From Sodiomyces alkalinus F11 (taxonomy: Eukaryota > Ascomycota > Sordariomycetes > Glomerellales > Plectosphaerellaceae), in the NCBI RefSeq assembly GCF_003711515.1, contig NW_021167081.1:124001-188000 (forward strand): 64,000 nt of DNA, given 5' to 3'. The position numbers and the translations under genes were made by a program. The notes under the pieces are model-generated. The model had not been told where the DNA came from, did no database searches, and worked only from the letters and a program-made list of their open reading frames with translations. Positions 10,746-21,551 of the stretch are shown here, piece after piece. The first letter of the stretch is position 1. Each line of letters opens with the position of its first letter.

Positions 10746-12132
10746 TCAGGTCTCTTGGCCCCTCGTGATGTTCGGCCCAGTCCCCACGCCCGTCACCGTC
10801 CGCACCGCCCAATGCAACCAGGTCTCCGTCTCCAGCGCAACCTTGAGCTCATGGGCGCGCACCTCCACATCCTCAACCTGCCGCTCAAACACCCGCACCC
10901 CGTCCTCGAGATCACCAACCTTGCCCCCCAGCGCCGTCACCTCGTACTCGAGCCGGGCGACCAGCACCTCGACCTCGCGGACGGCCTCGACCACCCGCTC
11001 CCGCTCGGCGGCCACCAGCTCGGCCGAGCCCCGCCGCGCGCGCCGGTACGCCTCGGACAGCTGGTAGTAGAGCGTCTGCAGCGCGTCCTTCTCGCGGCCG
11101 TAGTGCGCTTCGAGGTCCTCGACGGAGGAGACCTTGGAGGCCACCCAGGGCGAGATGCCGTCGCGGACCGTGCGGACGGAGCTGTAGAGCGTGCGGGCCA
11201 GCTCGGCGACGGCGGCTTGCTGGCGGAACGCGGCGGCGGGGTCGGAGGGCTTGGTGCTTGTGCTTGTGCTTGTGCTTGTGCTTTCTGGGGGGTCTATGCC
11301 GGCCATGTCATCGTCCCAGCGTAAGACGGCCTCCACGGCGTCACCGAACGAAAGGCGGCGGGGCCATCGCGCTTCATCAATGGTAGCATCTGGCGGCCTC
11401 GACAGGCAGATGATGCTGTGTCTCCGCTGCAAGTAGAGGGCACCGGCGTTTTCGGACCGCTCCGCTTCCAACGGCCCCAGAAGATCGCCGTCCAGGGCTG
11501 AACCTGCGACGGATGCCCTTACATCTTGGCCTTCGTCTTCCTCTTCTTTGATAGCTCCATTCACGTGGTGATTCCGCTCGCTCCCGACCGCCGAGGAGCC
11601 CGGGCCTGCAGATGATTGCTGGTTGCCCGACTCGGCACCCGCACTCCTGTCCACAAAATCCTGTGATGACCTCGACGGCGGATAGAACTGCCCCTGCTGC
11701 TGCTGCTGCTGCTGCTCGCTCTCTTTGCGCATGGCGTTGACATACTCCTCCGGCTTGTTGTGCCAGGTGAAAACCCGATTGACGGCGGTGGGCGACCCGA
11801 TAGCGGCGGCAGAGCTGGCAAGGGCGGATATACTGGGGTTCGCGTTCGCGTATCCGCTCTCTGCATGTTCGTCCCTACTCGGGCGACTCGAATGACCTCT
11901 GCGGCCACCTCCGATTGTATCTTTGATACGGCCCAGGCCGGACCGAGCGTCGCTCACCCGACCGGCCACCGACTTGAAAACGGTTTTCCTGAGGGCGTCC
12001 TTTTCCGCCGAGCCGCTCTCGGGCATGGTGACGGCTGAGACGGGCACCTGAGCGGAGGGAAGGGGAGGGGTTTCCTCCTTGGTCCGTTGCGTGTCTTCCT
12101 CGACCGGTAAGGACTGCGCACGTTTACTGGGA

Positions 12133-12166
<34 letters not shown>

Positions 12167-13687
12167 TCGCGGCGGCGGCGGCGGCGGAAGCGGTGTCGTC
12201 TTTCCGCAAGAGGATGCCGCCCATTTCGGCCGCCTTCTCGCTGGAATCGGGGGCCGCTTTCTTGGGCTTACCGTACCATAGCCATTTCGCCCGCTCGCCA
12301 GAAACAAGATCGACAAACTTCACAATGTCGAGGGTCTCAATGTCGGCGATGCCGCCCTTGTCCCGGCCGCCGACCATGCCAATGACCAGCTCGCCCCTTT
12401 TGCCGCCAATCTCGGCGACGGTGGACTTGACCGCTTTCTGGACCCCCCAGCCTTCGCCCTTTGCCGGCTTGGCGGTGACGCTGTGAAGCTTGAAGATGGT
12501 CTGACGGTCTAGCCTCTTCGTCCTCTCTAGTTTGTGGGCCTTTTGAAATGAGGAAATGCCCCTCTTGGTGGCATCCATGTCGAACACGTCCTTGGCCACC
12601 TGTGCTCCGAGGTAGTGGAGGCGGTTCCTCGCTCCCATGAGCATGCCGAGCAAGGCGGCCACGGTGGTGGGGCCGAGGATTCCGTCGGTAGGTTCGACGT
12701 TGTAGTATTCGGCGCCAAGCTCGGTCCACCAGTTCCCGATAGCCGTCTCGGTCTTGTCGCAGAGGAGGCCGTCACAGTACAGCGGCTCGAGCTTGCCGAA
12801 CAGAAACAATGCCAGCTGGCACGACCTCACGAGCTCGAGAACGGATTCGTAGAAAGGCGGTCGATCGCTGACCTTGTAGAGTTGGTAAAACTTGGCTTGG
12901 GTGGCCGGAGTGGGGTTCGTGAGGGTCATGCCCGATCGACCAGAGCAACCCAGACGCTTCAGATTCTCGTTGACGATGAAGCTCTGGCGGTGCTTCCGTA
13001 TATCGCCATCCGGCACGGGGATCACGGTAAGTGCCGATGGGAAGTTGCTGAGGTTGGTCACCATGACCTGCCCTAGGTCCGTCTCCTTGGGTCGCGCATG
13101 GTATTGGTGGATGGCGTTGGCATACAGCCGCAGCCTGGGAGACCAGGTTGTCTCGTCGGCCGGGACGGACACCACACCCACAACGACAACGGAATGTCTC
13201 TCATCGCCGGTGTAGGTCACGATGACGAGGGTGGGTGACTCTCGAGAGCAGGCCCATTGTTCGACTAGGTACAGCTCGTATCCTCGCAGGACGCTACGTC
13301 GCTCGACAACGGTGACGGATCGATCTGCTTTCAGGTATCTGGTAAGTGAATACCACGTCAGTTCTCGCTCTCTTTCTTTATCTCCCCTGTAGCATATAGC
13401 TGCGGTCATGGATTCAAGACCCACTCGAAAGCAATGTGATCGGCAACGACCCATCTCTTGTGTGGAACGGAGAGTGGTGTTTGCTGTGCAGCAGCAGCAG
13501 CAGCAGCAGGTTCGGTCGAGGGATCTCCGCTCGAGGGGTTGGAACCGTTGGGGGTTTGCTGATGGGAGGTGTCCGAGTCGACTCGAGATGTAGATTTAGG
13601 TTGCGAGTTGGTTCGTGCGAGAGACCAGTCCTCTTCCCGATGTGTCCAGGGATCAGGAGTTGGAGTTGGGAAGAATCGAAGGGACAT
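10746..13687 (-). CDS. STB6-like protein (N-terminal STB6/STB2 domain, C-terminal coiled coil)
   Basis: A fungal protein of unknown biochemistry. Yeast Stb2 and Stb6 were identified through binding to the Sin3 corepressor, so a nuclear role is plausible. Exon 1 is 13687-13425 and exon 2 is 13338-10746. The 86-bp intron (donor GTGGGT, acceptor CCAG) joins ADHIAF to EYLKAD, giving 951 residues. The conserved N-terminal half includes YLVEQWACSRESPTLVIVTY, PSALTVIPVPDGDIRKH, NWWTELGAEYYNVEPTDG and KSTVAEIGGKRGELVIGM. After about residue 440 the protein becomes low in complexity (Ala, Gln and Ser/Thr runs from GCN, CAG and AGCACA repeats). It ends in a predicted coiled coil of roughly 100 residues (REKDALQTLYYQLSEAYRRA onward). 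It diverges from the Rmd5 gene, with 805 bp between the start codons. Confidence 0.85.
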
Positions 13688-14492
13688 GATGGGAGAAGGG
13701 CTCGCTGGTTGCGGCCTCTACCATGGCGACAGGAGCTAGCAATATCCCATTGAAGCGGTGGCGGGCGCCTAAGCCATGTCGTAAACACGTCGAGCTTTTT
13801 CGGTTGTTATTACGGAGAGAAGTGGTGAAATGGAGGGAGGTGAAGGGAGATGAAGGGAGATGAAGGGAGATGAAGGGAGATGAAGGGAGATGAAGGGAGA
13901 TGAATCTAAGAAGAAACAAGATCCGAGAAGGTTGTAAAAGGTAGAGTACGGAGTTACAAAATCTTGGCCCGTGATCGAAGGTGAAGTGGCTTGTAACGTT
14001 ATGACGTAATCCAGCTCAGGACAGACCGGAGCTTCCAACGATTACCTAATACTGTGTGCTTAATAAGGGACATCCCATCAGATGTACCTCTTCGTACCTG
14101 CCTAGGTACCTGTACGCTACCGTTTCCCCACTCATTGTCCGCCCCGCTCTGAACGGTAATTACCTTATTAATGAGGGACGGTAAGTGGCTAAATAAAGCG
14201 GTCAAAAGTATCTCCCCACCTAAGGTAAGGTAGGCAGGTACGATGCATTCTATTAGGCCTGCCCCCACTGTATTACCGACTCGCCCGTCTCGAAGCTCTG
14301 ACGCAGCAACTTAAGAACGATCAATAACCTTAACAAGGTTCTCCGACCACTTTTTGGGCCTTCAACAAGAACGAACGGCATATTCCTCTCCCATGATTAT
14401 GATCTCTCTGTCATAATTCTATCCCGACAGTTCCTCGACCCCCGAAGCTTCATCGAAAAACCCGTCCAAGCCCACCACTGCCAACATCCACC
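13688..14492. other. Divergent promoter region (STB6-like / Rmd5)
   Basis: No gene. It holds a 10-bp tandem repeat (13841-13904) and TACGGAGTTA near 13945. A pair of inverted 12-nt arms (CGTACCTGCCTA at about 14094 and TAGGCAGGTACG at about 14231) could form a hairpin or be the remains of a small element. Confidence 0.6.
13841..13904 (+). repeat. 10-bp tandem repeat TGAAGGGAGA x6
   Basis: Six perfect copies plus a partial one, about 155-220 bp upstream of the STB6-like ATG, in its promoter or leader. Confidence 0.95.
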
Positions 14493-16069
14493 ATGGGTGA
14501 TCCCAATCCCATGGCCGCCCTGGAGGTGGACATGGCTCGCTTCCGCAGGGCCTCTCTTCACTCGGCAGTCCGGGACGTGGAAGAGGTGCTGGATCTTCTT
14601 GTCCAAGCCCGAGAGCAGATCGCAAACGGTACGCATCCCTTCGTTGCATCGAATGTTTGTCGTTGTCTAGGTAGTCATGATCGCGTGCTCACTTTCTACC
14701 TTGGCCAGCTCCCGAGTCTCATCGTGCCAGCTTAACGATGACCAAGCTCCAGAACCCCGTCATGGCCGGCTTCGACACCATCAATAATGATCTCAAAGAA
14801 GTCTCCAAGGCCCAAAAGGCCTACGGCAGGGCTCTTGACAAGGTATGTGTATGCACTCCCTCGCCCCTACATGATAAGAAGTTAACCAACGTTGCGTTAC
14901 GCCCGCAGAACTTCCCAGAACACGAACTCCCCACCGAGCACAACAACCTACATGAAAAATGGGGCCTCGTTAATCGCGCTCTCGCCCTGCACCTGCTGCG
15001 TGAGGGCCACTTCGAAGCAGCCTCCACCTTCCTCGGCGAGTACGACAACAACCTGCCTCCTCCGGGGCCTCCGACACCGGCGCCACCACCGATTCCGACG
15101 CCAGCGTCCAAGCCAGCGTCAGCGTCACCGTCAAATTCGGCGTCGGCGTCAGCGTCAGCGTCAGTGCCAGCGCCAGCGTCAGTGCCAGCGCCAGTGCCAG
15201 CGCCAGCGCCAGCGCCAGCGTCAGCTTCAGTATCAGGGTCCACCTCGTCGTCGTCCATCTCCGCCCCCCCACTGCCCCCCACTCTCGGCCTCCACCCAGA
15301 GCGGGCGCGAGAGCTAGAAGTACGGTTCAAAGACATGTACAGGATCCAGGGCGAGCTGAAGAGGCGCAACCTCGAGCCCGCCATCCAATGGGCCCGCGCC
15401 AACCACGCCGAGCTCGCGTCCCGCGGCTCCCACCTCGAGTACGAGCTCACCAAGCTCCAGTTCATGTGGCTGTATAAGGGCGCCCAGGTGAACGGCCTGC
15501 CGGACGACGAGCATAACGGCCGCGTCGGCGCCCTCCGCCACGCCCAGGCCCACTTCCCCGCCTTCCGGGCCACCCACCGCCTGGAGATCCAGCGCCTCAT
15601 CACCTCCCTCCTCTACGCCTCCAACCTCCCCGCCTCCCCCTACGACGTCCTCCTCGCCCCGGCCCCGCTCTTCGACGAGGTCACCGCCTCCTTCACGCGC
15701 GAGTTCTGCGCCCTCGTCAACCTCTCCGCCGAGTCCCCGCTCTACGTCGCCGCCACCGCCGGCGCCATCGCCCTGCCGCGCCTCATCAAGTACCGCGCCT
15801 ACATGAAGGCCAAGCGCACCGAGTGGACCACCGAGAACGAGCTCGCCTTCGAGACCCCGCTGCCCCGCGCCATGATGTACCACCCCATCTTCGTCTGTCC
15901 CGTGTCCAAGGAGCCCATCATGGACCCTAGGAACCCGCCTATGATGCTCGCCTGCGGGCATGTGATCTGCAACGACTCGCTCAATAAAATCCGGAGGAGC
16001 ACCCGTTACAAGTGTCCCTATTGTCCTGCCGAGGGCCTCGTCTCCGAAACTCTCGTGATTAAGCTTTGA
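14493..16069 (+). CDS. RMD5: Rmd5/Gid2-like RING subunit of the GID (CTLH) ubiquitin ligase
   Basis: Part of the E3 ligase that in yeast degrades gluconeogenic enzymes; expected in the cytosol and nucleus. Three exons (14493-14628, 14709-14842, 14909-16069) encode 476 residues, with introns of 80 and 66 bp. Order: N-terminal helical region, LisH-like segment (NRALALHLLREGHFEAAS), Ala/Ser/Pro-rich insert (15110-15240), CTLH/CRA region (RFKDMYRIQGELKRRNLEPA onward), and a C-terminal RING. The RING (FVCPVSKEPIMD, MMLACGHVICND, KCPYC) lacks the second Cys of the first pair, as is usual for Rmd5/RMND5. The sibling MAEA/Gid9 has a different RING, so Rmd5 is the better assignment. The second intron is a multiple of three with no stop, so retention would keep the frame. 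Confidence 0.92.
15105..15240 (+). repeat. In-frame Ala/Ser/Pro hexanucleotide-type repeat in the Rmd5 gene
   Basis: Degenerate GCGTCA / GCCAGC / GTGCCA units encode an Ala-Ser-Pro-Val-rich linker between the LisH and CTLH segments. Other members of the family lack a long insert there, to my knowledge. Confidence 0.8.
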
Positions 16070-16964
16070 GGGGGTGGAGGAGGATGAGGGAACTCGGACG
16101 ATGGGGAGATGGGAGATGGACATGTTTTTTCTCCTTTTCTTCCTGCTTTGGGCTTTAGTATTATTATTCTTTCTTCGCGTGTTGTATTTTAAAGATCACG
16201 GCGTTTCATGGGTAATTACACGCAGTATGACCAGGGAATGACAGAACACAACATAGGCAGAAGCGGTGGAAATGGTCTTTTTCTTTTCTTTTCTTTCCCA
16301 TTTTTAAGCCCCCTTCTTCCGCCTTCCCTACCCCAGTATATGTCTGCCCTGGTCTCTCAGGGGCGGCAGGTCTCAACTGTTGGAACCGGATGGTTTGGCA
16401 GAGGCCATGTTTCTATAGCAATGGGAGCAAGGCGTCTCGCGAGAGAATAACCACTACACACCAACTACCTTACCCAGTCTTGTCCTAAATTCAAAGGCTT
16501 TATTCACACATTTTCGTAAATTCCGTACCGACGAGAATAGTCTGTGATCTCGGGTGAAATGCGGCAAGATGGGCCGCCATCATGTTCTGTACCTATCTGC
16601 ATAGCAACATCCATCCCCTGAAACGTACAGAGGACATGCAAAGTGCCACTCAATCAGAGGAAGCCGACACATAGACATTCCAGACACGGTTGCTCTATCC
16701 TCTCATCGGCTGTCGGAAAGGAGCGTGGAAATAAATATAAAGAAAGATGTCCCTCCCTAACACCGAATGATAAATAACCAGAGCTGATAACACGCAGAAC
16801 AAGATGAATGGCAGGAAGAAAAGTAAAATAGCAAAGAAAATTATCTCATCAGGCTGATAATGATAGGGGGGATCTCCAATGTCCAATCCAGCCAGTCCAA
16901 CATGTTTCCTTCTTCGCCAACGCAGAGATATCCACCTTCCCTGCCTGGGCCCCCCTTGCAGTTG

Positions 16965-17000
<36 letters not shown>

Positions 17001-17166
17001 GGCACTGGGTATGTCTCGTAAATCGTCTCTTTGTTTGTGTTTTGTTTGTCCGGAGGGGAGTTAAAATCCCCAAAGCTCGTTGTTTTTCCACGTCGAAATG
17101 AAAGTCTTTTTTGGGTTTCTTTTGTTCTTTTTTTTTCTTTTTTCTTCTCAAAAGTTCATCCCCCAT
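16070..17166. other. Convergent gap with G29 tract
   Basis: A tail-to-tail spacer between the Rmd5 and UPF0658 genes, containing both 3' UTRs. Apart from the G29 run and a T/C-rich stretch (about 17103-17150), nothing coding is visible. Confidence 0.65.
16967..16995 (+). repeat. G29 homopolymer
   Basis: Twenty-nine G residues on the + strand, 172 bp downstream of the minus-strand UPF0658 stop codon and about 900 bp past the Rmd5 stop. Confidence 0.9.
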
Positions 17167-18466
17167 TTAGTCGATAGTCATCCGGCTTGCCATCTGCGGC
17201 TTCACATCCTGAAGGCTAACCGAGTTGAGGTCGGCGCTCTTCTCAGGCCCCTTCGGCTTGAGCAGGTGCTGCTTCAGGCCGTTGCCAAAGTTGCGCATGC
17301 AGACGACGGCGTTGATGATGGTGAGGATAATCAGCAGGATGGTGACGACGGTGAAAGCCGTCAGCGACCGGCGGACGGCCATGTAGTGCTGGCTGTAGCC
17401 GGGCTGGTAGATGCGCACGAGCTTGAAGATGAAGTAGCTCAGGCCGCCGAGGTAAAGGAGAATCGTGGCGACGACGCCCAACTTGTTCTCGCGCTGGGTG
17501 AAGTAGGCTGCGGAGACGAGAATGGCGACGGTAATAGGAATGGCGGCCGCCGTGAGGGCGTATTCGACAACCTCGATGTCGCCGACAATGACGAGGAATT
17601 GGACCGTGAAGCCGAGGAAGAAGAAGAAGTCGAATTTTAAAAGAGCGATGTACACCTAGATGGGGGGTTGAGGTACTGTTAGTCCCTGCACCTTTCTTTG
17701 TGGATTGGAGTCAATAGGTAAAGCGGTCTCGCGCCTGTCCTGACGTACCTGATAATGAAGGAACCGCTTCTTCATCCTGTAGTCGGCCCCAATGGTCTTG
17801 AGAATGTCCCAGGCGAAGACTTGGTAGAGCTTCCAAGCGACGAAACCCATGGCAATGGTGCCGGCAGAGAAGATACAAGGGATGGCAACGAGGAAGGGCC
17901 TCATGTCGTCCCACATATCTTCACGGCCTCGCACCAGCGCGCCGGCCGCTTCCATTTCCTGCACGGCGATCTGAATCTGCTCGATCTGGATGGCGGCGTA
18001 GATCATGATGGCGAGATTGGCGATGCACACGCCGATGATCTGAATGGTGTTCTTCATGCGCAGGGCGTCCCAGACGATGATCAATTCGTACAAAAAGGCA
18101 AATATGAAGAGGGTGAGGAAGGTCGGAATGGTCCGCCTTTGCGATTCGGTCTCGGGCCTCTGTTCGTCCGCAAGTGCCGTCTGGAAGATGCCAAACACGT
18201 AGCTAGACAGCCATGTTAGAACTTGGACGGCTGGAGAGGAGGGTGGGACAAGCAGAGTGGGAGGTATGGAGGAAGGAAAATAGGGAGAGCACATACGCCT
18301 CAAAGGCCATGCAGATGAGGGCCTGGAGAAGGGTGATGAGAAAGAACCACCTGGGCCATTTGGACGACATGAAGGAAAACCAGCTAGATTTGGTGGACGT
18401 GGGGCTGGAACCATTCAATGTCGAAGGCGCGAGGCCTTCTCGATAGGCATAACCCTGGTTGGGCAT
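17167..18466 (-). CDS. UPF0658 Golgi membrane protein (5' end uncertain)
   Basis: A polytopic membrane protein of the family whose fission-yeast member is Golgi-localised; its function is unknown. Exons are 18466-18297 (minimum), 18202-17749 and 17655-17167. The introns of 94 and 93 bp (donors GTATGT and GTACGT) join AFEA to YVFGIF and FLHYQ to VYIALL. About ten hydrophobic segments are visible, from WFFLITLLQALICMAFEA to SLTAFTVVTILLIILTIINA. From the ATG at 18466 the product is 370 residues. The frame stays open upstream to about 18844 with a Gln/Pro/Ser/Tyr-rich, protein-like sequence (SRVESRRSLLGSDPSYAGY), yet the minus strand has no ATG between 18467 and about 19420. The true start may be 18466, a non-AUG codon such as TTG at 18820, or lie on a distant exon. 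Confidence 0.8.
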
Positions 18467-20667
18467 GCTCGGCTGCTGTTGCTGCTGTTCGTACCGAGAC
18501 GGTCGGGACAAGACGTTCTCGGGCGGAGGAGATGTCGGTTTGTGCGGAAGCGGGAGGGCGGATGGTTGTGGTGCGTATTGCGGTTGTGGTGGGTATTGCG
18601 GTTGGGGAGACGGCTGCTGGTGGTAAGACGAGGAAGAATGTGAGTAAGGAGACGGCTGGAACGCTGGGCGAGGATACGCAGGTTGCTGTTGATAGGACTG
18701 ATCAAATTGAGGCGAGTCGATCTGCTGTTGATAGCCAGCGTAGCTGGGGTCGCTCCCTAGCAGGGAGCGACGGGACTCGACCCTTGAAGCCAGGGCGGCG
18801 ATATTAGGCGACTCCGGCAAGAGGAGTCGCGACGATGCTGAGAATTATTGATGTAGGGAGCCGCAATGGGCTGTGGTCTATGGCGAGAGGATGTCTTCCA
18901 AATGCCAGGAGGGGGATGATGAAGATGATGATGATGATGATGTTGTTGTTGTTGTTCGGATGGAAAACGGGTGATCGCAATTCTCGAGACGACTTGAGTT
19001 CAGATGGCTGAACAGGGATAGGGATCCCTATGTTAAAGAAAGAAGCGAGCGTGATAGTATCGACAAAGAGGAGACTGTTACTGTAGATACGACGAGATGA
19101 ACGCCTGGCCGTTGGTTTGCTTCAACGTCAACACCGTTGTTAGTGGCCGTTGTCGGTTCACGAGATAGCGATGATGAGGGTGTCGGAGGTGGTTGTTGTC
19201 AAGAAGCGAGGATGTCGTGAATTGTCCAAAAGGCTGAAACAGACAAGTGTTGGGGGGTGTTGCACCGTCTTTGAGGTGGAACAAGACGAGACCAGTCCAG
19301 GGGCAGTGGAGACGGGAACGAGTTGGGGGGTGAGTCCAAGTATTCGTAATGTTCTAGTGCGCCAGAGGCGTTGGATTTTAGTTTTAGGGATTCGTCTCCT
19401 TGTGCAACACTGTGTGGTTGGGGACATTGCGGCCAACGGTCCGTGGCATTTGTTATATGTACATCACACGGTATTAATTACACTTTGCTTGTCAGTGTAT
19501 ATCAACCCCAACCAGACCAAGAATAACGGAGCACGCACACAGTGCGTCTAGTACTCCACAGGTGACCTGTTCGGCCAAGGTCGGTTCATGTATACAGTCA
19601 TACCAGTATTTCTGCACAGTGGTGGCACCTCGGGAACAAATCAGAAGTCTCGGATATCCAACGGCCTCCCCACTGTCTCAAAATATTGATGGTACCTAGG
19701 TACTCCATACTGACCATTAAGTACTCCGTGCCTCTTCTCACCAAAATTCTGCAGAGTACGAAACACCCCGTTGCAGAGTTGGAGGCCTGCTACCACGAAG
19801 TCAGGTACGTACGTTGTACAGTAAGGTATCACGGGCGTGCCGTCACTGAGCAGCCAGGGAAAAGGCCCATATAAGGATGGCGATACGAGATATGGGATCC
19901 GACAATGTTTCTTTTTTGGGCCGGGCTAACGGTCACTAATAAGGGAGGCTGATGCACTTGATTTCAGGGACGGCGGAGCTGTTTCTCGCACTCTGGCTGC
20001 GCAGCCCTACGCAAGGCATGGACAAGGGCCTTGCTGTGCAGAACTCTCGTGCAGGCAGAGGAACGTTCAATTTTTTTTAGCCCGCTCCCAACAGTCGACA
20101 GGGGGGACAGAAGCCAGCGTGTTTATTGGAGGTTTTATTTCCCCCTTTTTATGCCTTGATTTGCGCTCTTGAACGTGTTGCTCCAGGAACAAGAGCCCTC
20201 TCGACCATGCGTTAGGTGCAGGGTGGGTGTTTGTTTCTTGGCTCCCAACTGCCCAATAGGTAGTACGACATGTTCCAAGAATCGAATCGAATCGAATGTT
20301 TATATACTTATACAAACTTGGTTCTATCTTTGGCAAACGTAAAAGACGGGTCGACGTTGAGGGCAAACCTGGCTTCGGTACTCCGTACACTAAGTCTCAA
20401 CGACGTCCTTACGACCTGTGTCAGTTGCCGTTGCAACGTTTTCATCACCTAAACCTCCCAGTGGATGAACGGAGTAAAGTTCTGCGAACGACTGGATAGT
20501 GTCGCCGTGCTGTGCTTCGAGCAGTGAAGGGAGCAAGATGGGCTATATAAATCTTATTTTGATTCTGACTGCTGCCAGCATACCGGACTGCGAAGGCTGC
20601 GTGTGCACTGATGAGACTGACGTGCCGCCACTGACCGAGTGGCGTGCTTCGTTAATTATTCACTCTA
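18467..20667. other. Upstream region of the UPF0658 gene and spacer
   Basis: The first 380 bp look translated (see the UPF0658 entry). Then come a (CAT)n/(CAA)n microsatellite (about 18916-18956) and AT-rich spacer with TACCTAGGTACTCC at 19693 and TACTCCGTAC at 20380. No further gene is supported. Confidence 0.5.
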
Positions 20668-20988
20668 TCAAACCAGAACCTCCAGTTGAACTGGCTTGTC
20701 ATCGAACCAGGTCACGTCTCTGGGTCCATGAACAGTAAAACCATGTATCAGCTCAGCATCGCCCAGCTGAACATCCACGTGGAGTAGAAACTTGAGTTCG
20801 TCCCTTGAGGAGAGACCACACTCAGGGTCTATTGTCATACGGTGTTGATACATAGAGCGCCTCCATCGAGATGCTTTCAACTCCAGCCCATGCCATTATT
20901 CTCCAGGCAGACATGCTAACATATACCATGCAAAGTCGCCGCCGGCGTCGTCTCCCTTGGCTCCCTCGAGCATCTCGTGAAAAATCAT
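20668..20988 (-). pseudogene. Small unknown reading frame broken by one TAA
   Basis: Reading from the ATG at 20988, 30 codons (ending WYMLACLPGE) are followed by a TAA. The same frame then continues for 75 codons (starting WHGLELKASRW and containing DPECGLSSRDELKFLLHVDV and HGPRDVTWFDD) to a TGA at 20668. The composition on both sides of the stop is protein-like and reads as one protein. I could not find GT-AG sites that remove the TAA and keep the frame. A single C-to-T change (CAA or CAG to TAA/TAG type) would explain it. I do not recognise the family; a missed intron, a sequencing error or a second start at an internal codon are alternatives. Confidence 0.5.
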
Positions 20989-21152
20989 GGTACTAAAACC
21001 ACCGAAACAAAAAAAAAAACCCATAGTACACGCCCGTTCTACCGGTCTGTCGGGGCGATCAAGTCAAGATAACGCGACACCTTTTGACTTGATCGACCCG
21101 ACCTGGAAGCTAGAGATAAACCCCGGGGAAGTTTCTCTGTGCTGGTCGCCCC

Positions 21153-21551
21153 TTAAAACATGGCGCCGCCCTGGGCAGGGCCTCTCTTCTGGCTCTCGGC
21201 CTGCATGATGTCGCTGACCTTTTGGTGAGATTCGAAGTACTTTGCCGAGCAGCGATCGAGGCAGACGGACTCGCCCTTGTTGAGTTCGCCCTCGCGGTAG
21301 TCGGGGATGCACTTCGTCTGGCACATCTTGGTCATTCTGTCGAGGGGCGTTCGATTCGGGTTAGCGTTTCGGGCGATCAGAGAAAGTAAAATCTATCCTA
21401 AAATAGGGCAGAAAATAGGATTATGGAGGGGGAAATCGAAGGACTTCGCGTACCGGTTGTGCATGGAAGCGAGCATGCGCAGCTCCTGCTCGGCCATGGC
21501 AACCTTCTCCTCCGAAGACAGCTTCGGGCGCCCGAATCCGAGGAAAGACAT
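21153..21551 (-). CDS. TIM10: Tim10, small TIM chaperone of the mitochondrial intermembrane space
   Basis: It forms the hexameric Tim9-Tim10 chaperone that carries hydrophobic carrier proteins across the intermembrane space to TIM22. Exons 21551-21454 and 21336-21153, with a 117-bp intron (donor GTACGC, acceptor CAG), encode 93 residues. The start [16 protein letters not shown] and the twin Cx3C motifs (CQTKC at about 38-42 and CLDRC at about 58-62, separated by [13 protein letters not shown]) identify the family. The spacing between the motifs is 15 residues, where yeast and human Tim10 as I recall have 16. It shares a 629-bp divergent promoter region with the mitochondrial lysyl-tRNA synthetase gene. 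Confidence 0.93.

Noticed and set aside
14260..14275. CCCCCACTG next to TA as another mariner-type terminal repeat
   Set aside because: No matching inverted partner was found within 400 bp on either side.
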